This document shows, piece after piece, positions 30,587 through 32,661 of a DNA stretch of 32,661 nucleotides. How positions within the stretch are numbered: the stretch's first letter is position 1; each line of letters opens with the position of its first letter. A program made the translations under genes and the position numbers. This stretch comes from Balneolales bacterium (lineage in GTDB: Bacteria; Bacteroidota; Rhodothermia; Balneolales; Natronogracilivirgulaceae): NCBI GenBank assembly GCA_007135115.1, contig SLJN01000171.1, forward strand, positions 1-32,661, in the 5' to 3' direction. The notes beneath the pieces were generated by a model that was not told the origin of the DNA, searched no databases, and saw nothing but the letters and a program-made list of their open reading frames with translations.

Positions 30587-32661
30587 CTAATCCCAGGGAT
30601 CGTACTGTATCTCTTTTCCACAGCTCACATACCTTATAGCTCCCTGTAAACTGGTATAACGCAGCCGGGTACCACTTTCGACCAAATTATGTGCCGCTTC
30701 GTAATGCGGGTGACCAAATCTGCTGTTTAATGCAAGTGAAGCTACCGATTTTGCAGGATCTACATAATCCAGAAACGATTCAGTTGAGCTTGTACTGCTG
30801 CCGTGATGGCCGACTTTCAGCAGGTCTGAATCAAGAAACGAGCCGTAATCATCGATCATAAACTCCTCGGTTTGTGCGGTAGCATCGCCGGTCAAAAGCA
30901 CCGAAGTTTCGCCATATTGTAATTTCACCACCGCTGAGAAGGTATTGGGATCACTACCGGTCAAGCGATTATGCGGCGCCAGAACAAATAACCGTAGCTC
31001 AGGTGTCAACTCGATTACATCACCTAAAGCCACCGTCTCTACCGGAATTTCGTTCTCCGCTGCTGTAGCCATCATATCGGTATAAACCTGACTGTCATAA
31101 TCAAAATCCGGTTGATAGATGGCATCGACGGTGAAATTCTCTATCAAATGCCGGGTTCCACCGATATGATCAGCATGAGGATGCGAGTGGATGATCGCAT
31201 CAATATGATCGATATCCATAGCCTGTAACTCTGGCTCAAGAACCTGCCGGCCACTGTCGTGCCAACGCGATTTCAAACCCGTATCGTAAAAAAAGGTGGT
31301 ACCGTCAGGTGCTTCTATCAATAGCGCATCGGCTTGACCAACATCAAATGCCGTTATGGTGAGTTCGCGATGTTGCCAGTTCTGCCAAAGATTCCATGCT
31401 GATACGAGTACCGCAATACCCAGCAATACATTTATACATTTCCACCTTAGCTCAGGTTTGTGTAAGGATGCAAAAACAGCAATTGCAGCTGTCCAAAGCA
31501 GAAAAAACCACATCCCCGGCAGACTCGACTCGATCCAGGAAAAATCATGCATGGTGATTACTCCCACCCACCAATCCATCAACCATATAATACCGTCTGC
31601 CGGATAATTGATGATCACCGCAAAGTCCGGGGCTATTAGGGCAAGCCCCATATTAAACAGCGATATGGTGAACATGATCTGCACTAAAGGAACGGCTATG
31701 GTATTGCTCAGCGGCCCGATCAATGAAAATTCATTGAAATAATGTACCAGGATGGGAAAAAGTCCGCTTTGAACCAGAATACTGACCATCACAAACTGGT
31801 AAACCTTAGCCGACCAAGTATAACGCCACCTGATCGGCAGAAGCTCACGGCTGGCCGGCATTGTTGTGAGAATGATTAAAACCGCACCGAAAGACAGTTG
31901 GAAACCTACATCAAACAAAAATCCGGGATTCGCAATCAACAGGATTAAACCGGCAGCTCCAAGCAGGTTCAATCCGTTGCTTTGCTTGCGGAAGCATCTT
32001 GCATACATCAGTAATGCCGCCATCGTGGAAGCGCGTAACACCGATATCGCAAACCCGGTAATAGCGGCATATCCCGTTAAAATCAGTCCGGACATTAAAA
32101 AAGCCACAAGACTGCCGTGTTTATACTTCCAGAAAAATGGAATCAGAAACCAAATTGGTGCCATGAGAAAACCCACATGCATCCCCGATACCGCCATCAG
32201 ATGGGCAAGTCCGGCTCTGGAAAAGGCGGTTTGATGATCCCTGTCCAATCCGGACCGATCACCCAGAATTACAGCTTTGGCCAGCGCCTGATGATCCTCC
32301 GAAAAAATTCGGTCGATTAGCTGCCGGGCTCCCGACTGCCAATACACCAACCGGGTTGGGGATGTCACCGGGTGAGCGTCTTTGATTTGATCAATCGAAG
32401 CAATCAGATAGATGCCCTGTCTCTTAAGAATAGAGCGATAGTCAAATTGATGTGGATTTCTCGGCTCATCCAGGTTATCCAATTCAGCCGAAACGGTTAT
32501 GTAGTTACCGAATTTCAGATTTTCGCGGCCCGACTCTTCTCTGTAGTACCCTTCAATTTTGAACGGTTCGCGCCATTTTAGGGCATCAGGACCCGCCTCA
32601 AGAGAGTCCACGCGCAATCTGATCCGTATATTCCCGCCACTCGTTTCCGTTGATTCGATAA
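30587..32661 (-). CDS. comEC: ComEC/Rec2 family DNA-uptake channel, 5' end outside the window
   Basis: ComEC forms the inner-membrane channel that brings single-stranded DNA into the cell during competence. The visible part (about 691 codons) lacks the N-terminus: the frame stays open to the window edge, with no stop in IESTETSGGNIRIRLRVD, and the only start-like codon, TTG at 32617, is inside the OB-fold/DUF4131 region. The order is: DUF4131-type beta domain, the competence domain with RAGLAHLMAVSGMHVGFL and about eight transmembrane helices, then a metallo-beta-lactamase domain with FDVGQADALLIEAPDG, HSHPHADHIGG, LLTGDATAQTEE and KVGHHGSSTSST. The zinc-type motif HxHxDH is complete, so nuclease activity is possible. 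With the ComEA-like gene at 24.7 kb this supports natural transformation potential. Partial only because of the window edge. Confidence 0.95.
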   Translation of the reverse strand, partial: IESTETSGGNIRIRLRVDSLEAGPDALKWREPFKIEGYYREESGRENLKFGNYITVSAELDNLDEPRNPHQFDYRSILKRQGIYLIASIDQIKDAHPVTSPTRLVYWQSGARQLIDRIFSEDHQALAKAVILGDRSGLDRDHQTAFSRAGLAHLMAVSGMHVGFLMAPIWFLIPFFWKYKHGSLVAFLMSGLILTGYAAITGFAISVLRASTMAALLMYARCFRKQSNGLNLLGAAGLILLIANPGFLFDVGFQLSFGAVLIILTTMPASRELLPIRWRYTWSAKVYQFVMVSILVQSGLFPILVHYFNEFSLIGPLSNTIAVPLVQIMFTISLFNMGLALIAPDFAVIINYPADGIIWLMDWWVGVITMHDFSWIESSLPGMWFFLLWTAAIAVFASLHKPELRWKCINVLLGIAVLVSAWNLWQNWQHRELTITAFDVGQADALLIEAPDGTTFFYDTGLKSRWHDSGRQVLEPELQAMDIDHIDAIIHSHPHADHIGGTRHLIENFTVDAIYQPDFDYDSQVYTDMMATAAENEIPVETVALGDVIELTPELRLFVLAPHNRLTGSDPNTFSAVVKLQYGETSVLLTGDATAQTEEFMIDDYGSFLDSDLLKVGHHGSSTSSTESFLDYVDPAKSVASLALNSRFGHPHYEAAHNLVESGTRLRYTSLQGAIRYVSCGKEIQYDPWD

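Noticed and set aside
1-32661. Mobile element, prophage, CRISPR or defence island
   Set aside because: No transposase, integrase, repeat-spacer array or defence gene family was seen; the AlbA_2 protein alone does not make a defence locus.

Overview
The window looks like ordinary chromosome from a moderate-GC member of the Bacteroidota/Balneolota branch (FCB group). The signs are a TonB-dependent receptor with an N-terminal carboxypeptidase-regulatory-like domain, a PorX-type response regulator fused to a PglZ/alkaline-phosphatase-like domain, many genes without a clear Shine-Dalgarno, and a promoter of the Bacteroidota type (TTTG, 21 nt, TAnnTTTG) in front of the A-type Fe-S carrier gene. Balneolota is my best guess for the phylum; this is inference from protein flavour, not a search result. 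No mobile element, CRISPR array, rRNA or phage gene was seen.

Layout. 0-6.2 kb: an unknown 144-aa protein, a YdjM/DUF457-like membrane hydrolase, a tiny His-triad membrane protein, a TonB-dependent receptor, a small membrane protein and a lipoprotein GH3 (NagZ-like) hydrolase. 6.3-9.6 kb: M20 amidohydrolase, lysC and dapB, a tight diaminopimelate/lysine operon preceded by an intrinsic terminator that sits 14 nt before its first start codon. 9.7-12.6 kb: iscA-like Fe-S carrier with its own promoter and terminator, then plsY, gpsA and an AlbA_2 protein (phospholipid precursor synthesis). 12.8-16.0 kb: lpdA, lipB, lipA (lipoyl-enzyme operon), ended by a strong terminator. 16.4-19.4 kb: lineage-specific genes (zinc-ribbon membrane protein, DegT-family sugar aminotransferase, a small secreted protein, a CIA30/CBM11-like lipoprotein). 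19.5-21.7 kb: tRNA-Arg(ACG), a STAS anti-sigma antagonist and ahcY, with a bidirectional terminator between the last two.

21.8-27.5 kb is a long same-strand run: nrnA, an HtrA-like lipoprotein, a ComEA-like HhH protein, porX, tsaE, a small unknown gene and a TlpA-like thioredoxin. 27.7-32.7 kb holds lhgO, a Tat-motif metallophosphoesterase, and comEC, which runs off the right edge.

Most genes are housekeeping. The observations most worth a second look are: an HtrA-type protein in which the catalytic Ser motif reads ANAGG instead of GNSGG; an lhgO gene whose Rossmann motif lies upstream of every ATG/GTG/TTG and that seems to start at ATT; a PorX homologue (cyclic-oligonucleotide phosphodiesterase family) in the same gene run as the nanoRNase NrnA; an 80-aa membrane protein with a streptococcal-type HxxHxH histidine-triad motif; and the terminator placed in the leader of the lysine operon.
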